DNA of 64,000 bases, taken from the NCBI GenBank assembly GCA_033980235.1, contig CM067075.1, positions 15,512,844 through 15,576,843 on the forward strand. The letters run 5' to 3'. Each line of letters begins with the position of its first letter. Position 1 is the stretch's first letter. Positions 37,940 through 49,848 of the stretch are shown here, piece by piece. This DNA is from Diadema setosum. Its lineage: Eukaryota > Echinodermata > Echinoidea > Diadematoida > Diadematidae. The notes under the pieces are model-generated. The model made no database searches. It was not told the DNA's origin and saw only the letters and a list, made by a program, of their open reading frames with translations. The position numbers and the translations under genes were made by a program.

Positions 37940-38128
37940 CAGTCGACATTGTTGAAGTCGACCTCACGTAAGTCGAATAATCATCTAAGTCAAAATTCTT
38001 TCAAGTCCTCCTCTCTTCTTATTCTATTGATTTTAATCTCTCATAAGTCGATTCTCATAACTCAAATTTTCTCCGGGTTGGAGCTAGTTCCTCAGTCCAA
38101 ATAGATTTGACTTAGGCAAGGTTGACTG
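37940..38128. mobile_element. 189 bp TA-flanked MITE, pogo/mariner-like ends
   Basis: Flanked by TA at 37938-37939 and 38129-38130. Ends are CAGTCGACATTGTTGAAGTC and, inverted, CAGTCAACCTTGCCTAAGTC. Interior repeats AAGTCGA (or AAGTCAA) in both orientations. CAGTC-type termini with a TA target are typical of pogo/Tigger and other Tc1/mariner derivatives, so that source is the likeliest. No open frame. Confidence 0.72.
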
Positions 38129-38625
38129 TACTTCATTAACTGTGTGACATTAACACCTTGACTGAAATAATGACAAGCACCTGACAAATTTGACTGCGAG
38201 AGGAGTCAAAAAGTCCTCCACATCCATGCATCTCCTTTACAGTCAGGCAGAGATATCAGTTTTACCCTCTATCTCATTCATCATTTCTGGGCAAATATGC
38301 TAAAAAAGGGGGACTAGGATTATTGTTAGAGCATGACCAAGTGAATTGGGAGAGTAGATGGGGTAGGGAGTATCACTGGTACAGAAGACTATATAGATTT
38401 ATCACTTTCATGCAGGGCCCTGTGGACATCAAATATTCAGATTCTGATTAACTCGGGTAAAGTACGGCGGGGAATTTTGTAACCCCCTTGCCAGGATCCC
38501 AGGGTCTGTCATTCACTACGCTGCCGCCGTCGGGATGGCCCACGTTGTCACGAGTTGCCAATTTGCAGCTCTCATGAGATCAGTCACACTGAGAGATTCC
38601 ATTGGAGAGGAATGCCACGAACCCC

Positions 38626-38967
38626 GCGTTCACATTGTCCCCCGCGCCGAGGGGACAGCCTCAAGAGATCTTATCTTTTTTACGACTGACCGTTCACATT
38701 GGTATCTCATCTGTCCCCGAGCTGTGGGGGCAATTGGGGCTTGGAGCGAGCTCTGCCAGGCATAGCGCATGCGCACATTTGATGACCACAGCTGGACGCT
38801 ATCAATTTCGCCCCAAGGTCACTCTCCCCTCCAAATCTTGTCCCCGTACCCGACTTGATTCGCGGGGACGAGGGGACAAGTCCCAGCGAGCGTTCACATT
38901 ATGGTTTTGGAGGAGAAAGTCCCACAGCTCGGGACTTTCCCCGCGGCGCGGGGGACAATGTGAACGC
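38626..38967. mobile_element. 342 bp GC-rich MITE with repeated GTTCACATT motif
   Basis: Ends are inverted repeats of about 30 bp: GCGTTCACATTGTCCCCCGC at left and its reverse complement at right, extended by CGCCGMGGGGA. The word CGTTCACATT recurs inside at about 38690 and 38891, and GTCCC/GGGAC blocks occur throughout, giving many possible hairpins. The element is much more GC-rich than its flanks. I could not define a target duplication. The 176-codon open frame covering it is a by-product of this composition. Confidence 0.72.
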
Positions 38968-40317
38968 AGTGAATGTGGGACGAGATCATATGCTGATATC
39001 TCGCAGCAGAAATCGGATGATATATCACAATTCTTTCAAGGACACTTCTTTTTTCATACAGGCCTATTCACCATATATTCTAAACCTGTTTTCAATTTCA
39101 AGTTCCAAATATACCTTCTCCATTTCAGATGACAAATTTAGTGAGAAACAAACTGTGATAACTTCTAGCCAAATGAAAAGTATTTGCTACAATTCCATCT
39201 AAGATCTGAATAAGATTTTGAACGATAACAAAAAAAAATCTAGATATTTGTAACTTACCACAAAAACAACAAACACAAACACACACAAACACACACACAC
39301 ACAAATGTACAGGCTTTCTTAATTAGGGTGAAGGCAACATGAAAAGAAAAAAAAAATCTTTGATTTTGCAAGATGGTTCAGTGTTTTATGCTTGGCAACA
39401 GAGGCACATTCACATTAGTTATTTCTACAGTAAATTCTATTTTTTCTTTAATGCTTTGTGGTCAAGGTTTAAGACAAGCCAGCAGATGTAATGAGGGCGC
39501 TATGTAAGTGTTCCCTGCTACATGCTGCACGCTAGCTTGATGAGCGTATCAAAATGAGATGGCGTGGCGGGTAGCTGGAAGCGGTCACCCCCCCCCCCCC
39601 CCTCTCTTGAGTGCACAACGCTTTGAAAATTAACGTGCTATATTTGGACGGGACTCATATACCTCCAAGGGTGGACAAAAATAGCCGTGGGGGGACTCCG
39701 CACATTCCCCCTGTCATAGTGTCAGCTCTGTCTTCCCGTATCTCCTGGTGGTACTATTCTTGGCAAAAAATACCAGGATTCTCCCGACTTGGTCCTCTTG
39801 CGCAGAATTATGAAAATAAACTGCACGGCATTTTCTCCCCAAAGTACCAATTTGACATTAAGAAAGGTCTTCAGTCTCCATAAAGGTCTTTCTAGTTCAA
39901 TGACCTGATGTCTCTATGGATACGCATTCAAAAGATGTGTTCCTCCTCCACCAAACACCAATCCGCTTTTCATTAGCATATCTCGTAATGCACCCTAGTT
40001 TCCCTTCCACAAAGAGTTAGTAGTATGAGGTGATCTCTTCCATTCCAATCCATGAATATCCATACCAATATCTGAAAGTGACTCCAAGCCTGAGTGATAT
40101 CCGATAAAATCCTCCGGGTAGCACAGAATGGTCAAAACTCCCCTGCAAATCCTGCACCCTTGTTGAGTTTTCGCGAGCCTGCTGTGAAATGAAATTTCTG
40201 TAATTACACGATGAAACTCCCTACAAGTGCTCTTTAAAATGCAACAGTCAGGAGTAGATCAGCATGGAGCTTAATCCACCCGATCAGATGACAGACAGAC
40301 AGACACAAAGAGACAAA

Positions 40318-40530
40318 GGTATCACACAGATAGAGAGAGAGAGACTTAGATGGAGAAAGATGGAAGGGGAGAGATGGAGGGGGAGATATAATAAAAAGAG
40401 ATAGAGAGGGAGATATATTAGAAAGAGAGAGAGAGGGAGATATACTAGGAAGAGAGAGAGAGGGAGATGTATTAGAAAGAGAGAGAGAGAGAGTGAGAAA
40501 GAAATGGAGAGAGTAAGAAAGAGGAGAGAG
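40318..40530. repeat. GA-rich purine tract with ~30 bp periodicity
   Basis: Units such as GAGAGAGAGGGAGATATAYTA recur about every 30 bp between 40370 and 40500, giving a small minisatellite inside the purine tract. Confidence 0.85.
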
Positions 40531-43290
40531 AAGAGAATGAAGAACATGTATCAAGAGACTACAATGCCCAGTGGAGCCAGAGAAGGCAGTGATTTGAGGT
40601 GGCTAGTGGCAGGATGTAATTTTGTTTTAAGCCCCCGTAATTACGGGATGACAGCTAATTGCCTTCCACATAGGGTCACTTCTCTGGCGAGTTGCTTTCT
40701 ATAACGCAGAGGGCACCAGGGGCAGAGAGGAAAAGAAAGAAGAGAAGAGAAAAGTGTTAACAACAAAGAAAGACAGAGAGGGAGAGAGATATCATGACTT
40801 AGAGAGAGATGGTTCAAGAGAAGGAGAAGAAAAGAGATCATTTATAAAGATACTGCAAAGAGACAGATGGGGGGGGGGGTCAGTTAATGACAGGGAGATG
40901 GAGGAATGGAAATAAGTTATTTAACAATAAAACAACAGAATATAAAAAGGAAGACTGAAAGAGGAAAAGATGTAGAGAAAGAGAGAAGGTAAGTGAGAAT
41001 CAAACTGGGAGAGACTTATAATGGTAGAAAGAGACAAAACTTTGACAAACAGAAAAAGATTTGCAGTACAATCAATATTCGGTCAAAATACATACAAGGA
41101 TACCCAATCCCACTGACAAGGAATACCCCCCCCCCCCCCCTTATTTCTACTTTTGCAGGTACACTGGATTATCTCCATCACAGTCTTGACTCCGTTGGAT
41201 CTAAATATAGGCACAAAGTCAAATAATCGCCTTCTAGCATGTCATCTTATTAGGCCGTAATGAAAAGTTACTGCACTCACAAATCTTAATACAACTTTAA
41301 CCCTTCCATGACCATCATTGTACAGCACCATCAACATTGTACGCAAGGAAGTCATCAATGCCAATGACCAGGTTAAATATACGAGTCTGGATACCCTCTA
41401 ACCGTCTCTTTCTTCGCGATTTTCCCGCCGACCCGTAAATCAAGGGATGACAGTGACTGTGGAAGATGATTAAAGGAAGAGGGGCTTAAAGAGGGGGGTT
41501 CGCTTTTGTTATGTAATGGTATTGGGCTTCTTTATTTCGCTTGATTACCCAACCGTGATGTACTTCGGAGTCATCATCAATATCAATAGAACCCATTGTG
41601 GGTTACAATAGCTGCCAGAGAGGACCCATCAGGCTGGCGGCTGAACTTTCTGCTATGCAGTAGTACTGGTGGATGTGCATAACTTTACAAAATATTATGA
41701 CCAAAAGATCCATCATTTTCTGTGTGTGTGTTTGTTTCCCTTTCTCACTCAATACTTCGAAAACTCTTCTTTTTTTTAGTGCGTTTTTAAAGTGGGGCAT
41801 GGAATGGCATTGACAGGTTAGTGAAGAACAATACATAATAGCGGGGGGGGGGGGATGACACATTTTTTTAAATACATTTTTGATGACATGAATATAATGG
41901 TGTCAAGGTTGTTGTTTGTATAATACTTCTCTGAATTAAAATCCTGCATGTTCTCCTTTATAAACATTGGCAACAAGATTTTGTTTTCCAACTCTACATA
42001 AATTTAGCATAGTGAATTTTTCATGGGTAAACATAGTACTTTTGAAGAGTGAGCGATGATATTACTGCAACATTTCAGTTCTCCTTATCATTTTTTTTTT
42101 CTTAATATGATCTGAATCATTTTTGACTTTGGCACATTTCCCTGGTCTGATCTTGGTAATGGAATGTGAAAGAAAAAAGAAAAGATAGTAGCACTTCACG
42201 AGAGTTAAGAAATTTTAATGAAATTACAGGCAATACATCCTGTTAATCACAGCTTTCACATAAAATTGCTATCAATCTACTTTTGTACAAGAAAAACAGA
42301 ACACACACATCAAAATAATTTGAGTGATATGCTGACAAATCTGTTCTGACATGTCCCTGAAGCCAACTTGTCAAGTTATCACCTTTGACTTTTGGGTATG
42401 AAATAAATCTAAGATACATAAATAGTACTTTCTTTCCACAATATTGTTAGCTGGCAATGCCACTGATAATACAATAGGCCTATTTTACAGAGTACTATCA
42501 ACCAAACTGAAATAATCCAACACACATACTATACACAAAGAATGTAAAATTTAAAATAAATAAATACATTGTGACATACAGTCTTCCAACTTTGTACAGT
42601 ACTGTATGTTTTTGATTTAAAATAAATTATTATAAACATAATAACTCCCCTGGCAATACAAATTTTACTGGTGTATTTTGTTTTTTGATAGATAAACAGA
42701 AAAACAAACTAACATGTGAAAATGAGCACCTTTGTTCTCCTTTTTCCTAGATTTGAAGACTCCCTGAGTCACAAAGGCAGCATAGCTCCCTCTATTGTTT
42801 TTGAGTTGCCATTCCACTGAATGTGAATATGAAATAGTATGAATATACCAAAGATTTTAACTCTTTCTGTACCTTGTTGAAATCTATGGTTCAGAAATAT
42901 CAAGTTCAATGGGATATGAAGTTTTATGTGCACTTTGACCCTTGACATTCCATGGTTCATACATTTTCATACCCTGACCATTTTTTCCTGGGGGGTGAGA
43001 TTGTTAGGAGCAAACAGCTTTATTAGTGAGGTGTCTGTGACAAGCACCTGGCAGGTTTAGGAGATTTTCAATTTAAGTTTCTAAAAAACATAATTTCAGA
43101 AGGCATTCTATATTCCTGTCCTTGTGATAGAGGTGTAGCTCTCAGATTATCCTTTCCAATATGCACAATTGCTCTTAAAAAACAAAGACGAAAAATATGT
43201 TGGGAATGTGAACCGAGTTCACAAGTCCCCACCATGCAAGGGGAATTAGGATCTGTGTAGAGCATGACGAATAACTAAGCCGCGGATCAA

Positions 43291-43600
43291 CAAGTTTGTC
43301 CACTCAGGCTGACTCCGTTAGGAGGAGAGTGGGACACGGAGCCGTGTGGGGAGTGGAATCTCAGGTGGTGGTAGCGAATTACAGCCCAGTTCCCAACTGA
43401 ACTTGGTCAGGTGTTGATAGGCCCGTTGTTCGGTGGCATGCGGGGGAACGCCCCGCCCCAGTCCCCACGCATTATCAAGGGGCTGCCCCGACAGTGACAC
43501 CACCACACTGAAAACCTGGCTGGCTTCTGCGTTTCCCATCACCACTTGCAATTGACACGCTGAAGGTATTTCACGTATACCATATGACATCAACTTGAAT
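43291..43600. promoter_or_regulatory. GC-richer unique island, possible regulatory module
   Basis: About 300 bp with balanced composition and no simple repeats, between AT-rich flanks. It includes several CpG and CCACC/GGTGG words. A 91-codon minus-strand open frame spans it, but has no recognised motif and no convincing splice sites. Conserved non-coding elements of developmental genes often look like this; no conservation can be checked here. Confidence 0.2.
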
Positions 43601-45629
43601 ACAAAATTCAGAAATAGGGTACAAATATCTACACGTACTCTTAGATCTCCATCATAACATCATATTTCCTTGTATGAAGAAAGAAATGCATTGAGGGTAG
43701 TCTGCCTAACAGCTTTTAAGTTTTTTTTATTACAGCATGATTCCCCCCCCCCCCCCCCAATGCAAAAACAAAACCAAAAACAAAATGTCTGGAAGAGATC
43801 GAGTGACCCTTCAAGTCCAGAATGATGTAAGTCCAGTGAGAGAAAAGACACTTCTTTAGAATATACCATTTTCAAATCCTACCTGCCATTGATCCATTTC
43901 AAATCTACGCATGGATGTAACATGCTACCTTTTGTTCCCCAAAACATACCTGGCCATATCCTTTGAATTAAAAAAAAAGTAAAAAACAAAACAAAAACAG
44001 ATGAGCATGCGTCATTTATGGTTTGCATTACATCTGCAGGAACCAAGATCTAGTTGCAAGACCACATCCACAGAATATGACGCGGCCCATGGGCTTCAAC
44101 TTGAACTTAGCTGCGGCTTGTAACTATCCTGGTAGAAACCAGTTGAGGCTACTATGACTACATAAACCAAACAGGATGATGCCCGAATGAACTTTTGGCA
44201 CACAGCTGCCAACCTCTTTCCTTCTCCCAACACCAAAATCAGAGCACAAATGACTCCACCAAATGGTTTATTGTGGAAACAATGGAAGTATAAATGGCAG
44301 TTATGACCCATTGGTAGCAATTGCTGCACTGATGTAATTGGCATATGATTGTAACAACAATGAAAATAATCATTTACAGTTGTAAAGTCAATTACAAAGA
44401 ATCCAAGAAAAATCTGCATAGAATGATAGAAAGGAGAAATACTCATTAAAAGAATGCGAATCAATCAATCACAGAAAGAAGAGTGGAAACACAACTTTTA
44501 GGGCATCAGACCAGTTTGGGTCAGGGAGAGGTCAGTAGAGCCATTTTTCTGGTCCTCTTTCATTTTCTTCTCTCTTTTTCATTCTTATACATTTTCTATG
44601 ACACTTTCCCCCTCCTCCTCCCTTCTCTCTCTCCCCCCCCCCCCCCCCAAAAAAAAAAAAAAAACTCTTAAAAGGGGGTGAAAACTGAAAGGGTGTGAAG
44701 GGGCTTAGGATCACATTCAGAGTCAGGATAAACACGGGCAGAAAAACAGTGTTTAGTGACAGATTAGAAGTGCCAGGATTGTGACCCTGTCCCCCTCCCA
44801 TTTCTCCTTCCTCACCCAAACCCTACCCCTTACATTAAAAAATGGTACAACACCTCATTTTTTTAAAATCAGTTGTGACCAACAAAAAAAAAAAAAAACT
44901 GCACCCCCCCCCCCTCCCATTACACTTTCTGCAGTTTTGATATACAGCTTATTTCTTCCTAGCAACCTAATGATGCCCCCGCAACATATTGAAGATGCTG
45001 GGCAAAAGATATGGTCTGAGAGAGAAAAAAAAAACACCCTCAAAAACAAAACAGACAAAAAGTGATTTGGGCCTTTAAAGAAGAAAAAAAAAAGAACTTC
45101 AATGTCATCCCAGACCAAAGTAAACCAACAAGACGGCGGTGTGATGATCTACCTGTTCTGCATGCCTAAACCTCAATTTCAGCTAATGAGGAAAAGTCAT
45201 GTTCTCTGAATAAGAGTGCAGTGAAGGGAGGCAAGGAAGCGATGCCACACCAGGCTTTCATTATACCGACAAAATTCTGGAAAAAAAAAAAAGAGAAAAA
45301 AAATGGGGGAAGGCAATACGAGAGTGAGCGATACCCTAATATGATTTTTGTAGAAAATGACGGAGTGCGGCATTTCCAGAAGCACCAAAGGCCTTGACAG
45401 CAGAAAAAAAAAGTATGCCAAACTGTGTGTTTATATCAGGAATTCAAAATGACAACTATTTTTATAGTATTGACATTCAGTCTTCAAATTACACATCAAA
45501 TAGAAACAGAAATCATCCATGAGACAGAGTCAGCCTATGATGACAAAACTGCTTAGAGTGATCTGCCGCTATGGCAGACACAAAATTCATTACCTGACAG
45601 CATGCTTCTTGCTCAATACAGAATTTTCA

Positions 45630-45935
45630 TTTCCTGGTAATATAGGCCTATTGGGGTTTTGGAGTAGAAGGCCAATTTAATATGTTTAATATGCTAATTG
45701 AGCAAGTTCACAGGTTCACACAGACACATTTCCTTGTAATATTGGCTATTTGGATTTGAAATGAAAGGCCTATCAGATGTTTCACATACTAATTGAGCAA
45801 GTTCAGGGGTTCAACACACATTGTATTATTTCCATGTAAGTTGTAATATTGGCTATTTGGATTTGAAATTGATGGCCAATTACATATGTTTCATATGCTA
45901 ATTGAGAAAGTTCACAGGTTCACATGCAGCTATTA
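45630..45935. repeat. Three-copy tandem repeat, ~100 bp unit
   Basis: Copies begin with TTTCCTGGTAATATAGGC (45630), TTTCCTTGTAATATTGGC (45729) and TTTCCATGTAAGTTGTAATA (45829). Each goes on with a TATTTGGATTTGAAAT-like block, GGCC, then ATGCTAATTGAGCAAGTTCA and a GGTTCA tail. Copies differ at many positions, so the array is old. It is followed directly by unrelated sequence and a (TG)22 tract. Confidence 0.8.
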
Positions 45936-46008
45936 TTATTCTAACAAACAGCATTTCCCCCTTTAATAGGCAGCATTACAACTGTACTATCATCAGGGAA
46001 CAATGTTT

Positions 46009-46010
<2 letters not shown>

Positions 46011-46054
<44 letters not shown>
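46011..46054. repeat. (TG)22 microsatellite
   Basis: Perfect TG array just after the ~100 bp tandem repeat. Confidence 0.97.
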
Positions 46055-46055
<1 letters not shown>

Positions 46056-46199
46056 CTGTGTTTCTCTTCATGAGAGAGTAACAATAGCAAAGGAATGCGA
46101 GGAATGTTGGGGGGTTTCAGGGTCACAATGCACTTCTGAGTGTTGTCAGTCAGGCCTGACAGGCTAATATAATGAAGAGGAAATAGAAAGGTGTATACT

Positions 46200-46400
46200 A
46201 GCAGTAATAGAGGGAAGAGAGAGAGAGAGGAAAGAGAGATAGAGGAAAGAGAGAGAGATAGACAGATAGAAGGATAGATAGAAAGATAGAGAAAGGGAGA
46301 GGGACAGAAATATAAACAGAATAAGAGAGATAGAAAGGGAGGGAGATACAAGAAGAGACAGAGATAGAGTGAGAGAGGAAGAGAGAGAGAAAAGAAGATG
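46200..46400. repeat. GA/GATA-rich purine tract
   Basis: About 200 bp of almost pure purine on the plus strand, built from GA, GATA and AAGA units. Similar tracts occur at 40318-40530 and 55645-55746. Long open frames on the opposite strand are Ser/Leu-rich translated repeats. Confidence 0.9.
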
Positions 46401-47880
46401 ACAGCTATGTAGAGGGAATAAGAGGGAATAACACATTTAAATTAAAACATTTTCTAATCATTTATCTATCCATCTATTTATCCATCTATATATCTGGGTT
46501 TTTGTTTTTTTTTTTCTATTCAGCCATCCATAAAATGTAAGAGATATTATCACCAAGAGAAATCAATAATCTGAACAATCCAACTCTTGATGGCAATCTA
46601 ATCCTTAATTGAAGGAAACATCAAATCAAATAAAGTTGCACAATGACAGTGTTAGAAACAGACCCCTGCGCGTCTTTGATTTGTTAAATTTAGATTGATA
46701 CACCACGTTGTCAAAACAGGAAAAATAGTTACTGCTGGAGAAATGGATGGCACAATAAGGAACAAGATATACAGGTACAGCAGATACACTTCATCAAATA
46801 ACCAGTGGATCCATCCCAAACTACTGAATAGCAAAAAAGTTGCTGTTTCTTCAGCTTCCAGGTGAGAACACACTACAAAGACAGCATAGTGGGGCAGTGT
46901 GAACACAGAAAAATGGGGAGGGGGAGGGGAGGTGTCAAAAAAAGATAGTCAGCATTCTTGATTTGATTTAAAATAAGGATAGCTCGGTGTAACATGGAAA
47001 ACAGTTGAAAGAAAAAATAGACACGTTGATGGCCGGTCAAGAATATAACCATCATGTAACATTACAATTATTTACGGAATGTGACTTTATCACATTGAAT
47101 GCCCTTTCCATGTTACGACCTTACACATCTCTGAAAGTGCGTACATAAGTCATAATAACAAGTGAATAAGGGTGGCTTTATTTCTCACCCTTTGGTAGTT
47201 CTATGTTGCATTACGACGGAAAGATGATTATTCGTTCTAATTAGCGAAAAATTAGAGTGATGGAAGCTAAAACTATCCAATGCATACATTTTGCATTTCA
47301 ATGAAAAGTACATTAAATAAAAATGAACATTCATGACGAAGAAAACAAACAAAACGAATAATGGGTCGATAAACTTTGGAGTGAAAGATGGGGAAATTTA
47401 TTGCCTACAGAAAAATTCTAGTAATCTATGCCATGTTCTTTTCATCTCTAACAAAAGAAATGTTCAATGCAAGTAATGCAAGTCATGCCAAAAAGATAAC
47501 TGGCTTTCTGTCTGTCTGTCAGTGTGTCTGTTCATATGTCACTGGCTGTTTACCTGTCTTTTTTTTTTACTGACTGTTTTTGTGACCCTCCCTGTGTCCC
47601 TTTCTGTCTAAATTTGGCATAATTTTGAATGGCTTCTGTGATGTGGAAGCAATACTTGTACTTCTTCTTTACTCGTCTGGGTTCATGCTGTTTTCCTGTT
47701 TAGCCCACAGCTTACAGGAACAAGATGTACCTCATATCAATCCACATAGGAAAATATTCATTTAGAAAGCAAATGGATTAAAACTCTTAGCTCCCCCTCC
47801 CCCTTCTCTCTCATGTCTTTCTTAGGTAACACATACCCACAAACATACACAAACACACACAAACATACTAAATATATACA

Positions 47881-49030
47881 TTTACCCCCTAGCCTCAGTC
47901 CAGGGAGGAGCCAGTAGCCATTGTCTAGCATTGACCAGGTCCGGAATAGACCAACAACGGCCGATTCTATGAATGGGACAACTAAATACAGGCAGCCTCG
48001 GACGGGGGATGGAGAGTTTCGCTTCAGTGAGAGGAATTTCTCCCGCTTTTCAAGATTCATTTCCACTGCTTTGGGCCCTCTTCCCTTTCACGTTCGTCTG
48101 CCCTTTCATCCGCTGTTTTGTGCGGGGGAATAGGTGGGGGAGCAAAATCAATGATCAAATTTTGGGTTCACTGGAGTGCATACAAGCCAACACAATATAA
48201 GTCAGTTGTGCTACCACGCTCCTTTCAGGTTGGGCAGGAGCGATTTAAAGGGTGCTTAACAGTGTTATGCCAGCGATCGATACGCCCCCCTTTTGTCGTC
48301 CCGGAGAGCAGATGGGGGGAGGGGTGGGGCGCGGTGGCTGGGGCACAACATGAAGCTGCAAATATTTCATTACGTGCACGATTTGTTGTCCTTGTTCTCC
48401 CGGATTGTCATTGATTTTTGCGAATACAATACAACGACTGGTAAATGTCACATTTGCTCTGTGCGTCTCTACTACGCTTGTTTGGGCAGCTTGAAAAGAG
48501 AGTTCAGGGGGGGCAAGAGCTGATGGTAGTAAAACCAAAAGGTGATTTAACATGAGAGTGAGACAAGGTGCATCAATGGAACTCATTTCTTAAAAGAGCA
48601 AAGCAGCGAGGGGGGGGGGGGGATGGAGACAGAGCGTGAGGGAGACAGTCTGTGAAGCAATGTGCCCAGTAGCAAATGAAGCATTCAGAGCACAGGATGT
48701 AGGAGCAAAGAAAACTTTGACACGTTCCTTTGAAGAATGCAGGATGAGAACTTCTCAACAATGTGATGAGCTCTGAGCAAATAACCCGACACAAAGAGAG
48801 CATAAACATAGCACCGAGAGTGAAAGTAAAAAGCCCCCGAATGAAGTGGAAGGGGGGTTGGCTGTACGCAGACAATGGGCTTGCAAGTAGCCTATGGGGA
48901 AAGCTAGGGGATTGTTGAAGTTTGATAACCCCCATCCCCTGTGTACTGGCGGTAATTAGCTGCCACGCCCCTTCTGGAGTCCCCCAGCTACAATATTGAT
49001 TCCCAGTCTCGGGCAAAAGTGCAGCCGGGT
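47881..49030. promoter_or_regulatory. GC-richer island, possible alternative first exon or regulatory module
   Basis: Composition rises in G+C and CpG from about 47880 to 48540. A minus-strand frame starting at 48066 (M-E-M-N-L-E-K-R-E-K) runs to a GGGGGTAAATG donor-like site near 47890, which could be an alternative 5' exon, but the encoded residues are not recognisable. The plus strand also has overlapping open frames. A G13 run lies at 48610-48622. I regard this as a regulatory or 5' UTR candidate, not as a supported gene. Confidence 0.25.
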
Positions 49031-49670
49031 GCAACAGGCATTATCTTACAGAAATCACATGATGGTTATATATGAATGTTGCCCCTACCTTACAATAATG
49101 CTGTTTGACTGCCATTGTTGTTGATGGTTTCTTTTAATGTCCTTCTCTGTACAGGTACTGGGATGTTGTGTTGTACAATCTACATTTGGGGCACGTGACA
49201 TTTTGCAGTAAGTAGCTTCATGCATGTTTCTGATTACAGGTCATCCACACACAGCAACAAACTGGAACAAGGCCAGGTCAGCTTTTTAATATAGGTATAT
49301 TTTTATAGTTCTATGCTATACAAAGAGAATGAAGGAGGTACAGACAGATAAAAGAGAGTAAGAGAGAAGGGAGATGGAAGGAGAGAGAGGGGTGGGATAA
49401 AGAACAATATGGAAACAATTTGTGCCACGCCCACCAAAATGCCCCACCCATATTCACAACTTCAATCTTCCACACCGAGCTAGTATTGGCAGATCCATGA
49501 ACACCTTTGAATAGCAAGAAGGCTCTCTGGTTTCCTCATATAGGGTGCAAACCACTGTTACCTCCTTGATTGCTACTTCCTAAAGACAATTCTATCAAAT
49601 ACATGGATAGATGTACGAGAATAAAAGTGTAAGAGTCTATAACAAAATACAGGTGCATACCCCTTTTAAA

Positions 49671-49848
49671 CAGGTGGTCATTTCATAAAGATATTTGCAC
49701 TAATTGTAACTTGCTGTGATTGCAGTTGCCATGGCAATGACAAGGCAATGGTCTAAGTGTCACATGTGATTGGTTGTTTGCTTTCTATTGCCATGGCAAC
49801 TGCAATTATTGCAACTTGAGATTACGGCAAATTCCTTTGTCAAACCTG
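49671..49848. mobile_element. Palindromic MITE carrying two X-box-like palindromes
   Basis: About 178 bp with CAGGTGGTCATTTCATAAAG at left and, inverted, CAGGTTTGACAAAGGAATTT at right. A perfect 20 bp inverted pair, ATTGCAGTTGCCATGGCAAT, lies at 49719-49738 and 49787-49806, extended imperfectly by GTAACTTGC/CAAGTTGC. GTTGCCATGGCAAY resembles the RFX X-box. No target duplication identified, so the transposon status is likely but not proven. Confidence 0.55.

Larger units (their letters stand above)
38131..43290. other. Non-coding stretch
   Basis: Contains the 342 bp GC-rich transposon at 38626-38967, a C-run at about 39587-39602, a GA-rich tract at 40318-40530, a C-run near 41127-41141 and a G-run near 41842. 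The longest open frame of the window (176 codons, plus strand, 38602-39132) is mostly inside the transposon and uses its GC-rich repeats, so I do not regard it as a gene. Nothing else identified. Confidence 0.6.
43601..47880. other. Non-coding stretch
   Basis: Contains C16 at about 43743-43758, paired C/A runs at 44633-44663 and 44882-44916, a three-copy ~100 bp tandem repeat at 45630-45935, (TG)22 at 46011-46054 and a GA-rich tract at 46200-46400. No exon recognised; the 136-codon minus-strand frame at 45941-46351 is translated microsatellite and purine tract. Confidence 0.6.

Noticed and set aside
38602..39132. 176-codon plus-strand open frame, the longest of the window
   Set aside because: It starts just outside and runs through the GC-rich MITE at 38626-38967; codons reflect the element's repeats and no domain is recognisable.
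45941..46351. 136-codon minus-strand frame with Ser/Leu and Thr-His repeats
   Set aside because: It is the translation of the (TG)22 and GA-rich tracts.
48573..49034. 153-codon minus-strand open frame
   Set aside because: Composition is Pro/Ser/Cys-rich and irregular, overlaps a G13 run, and has no known motif.
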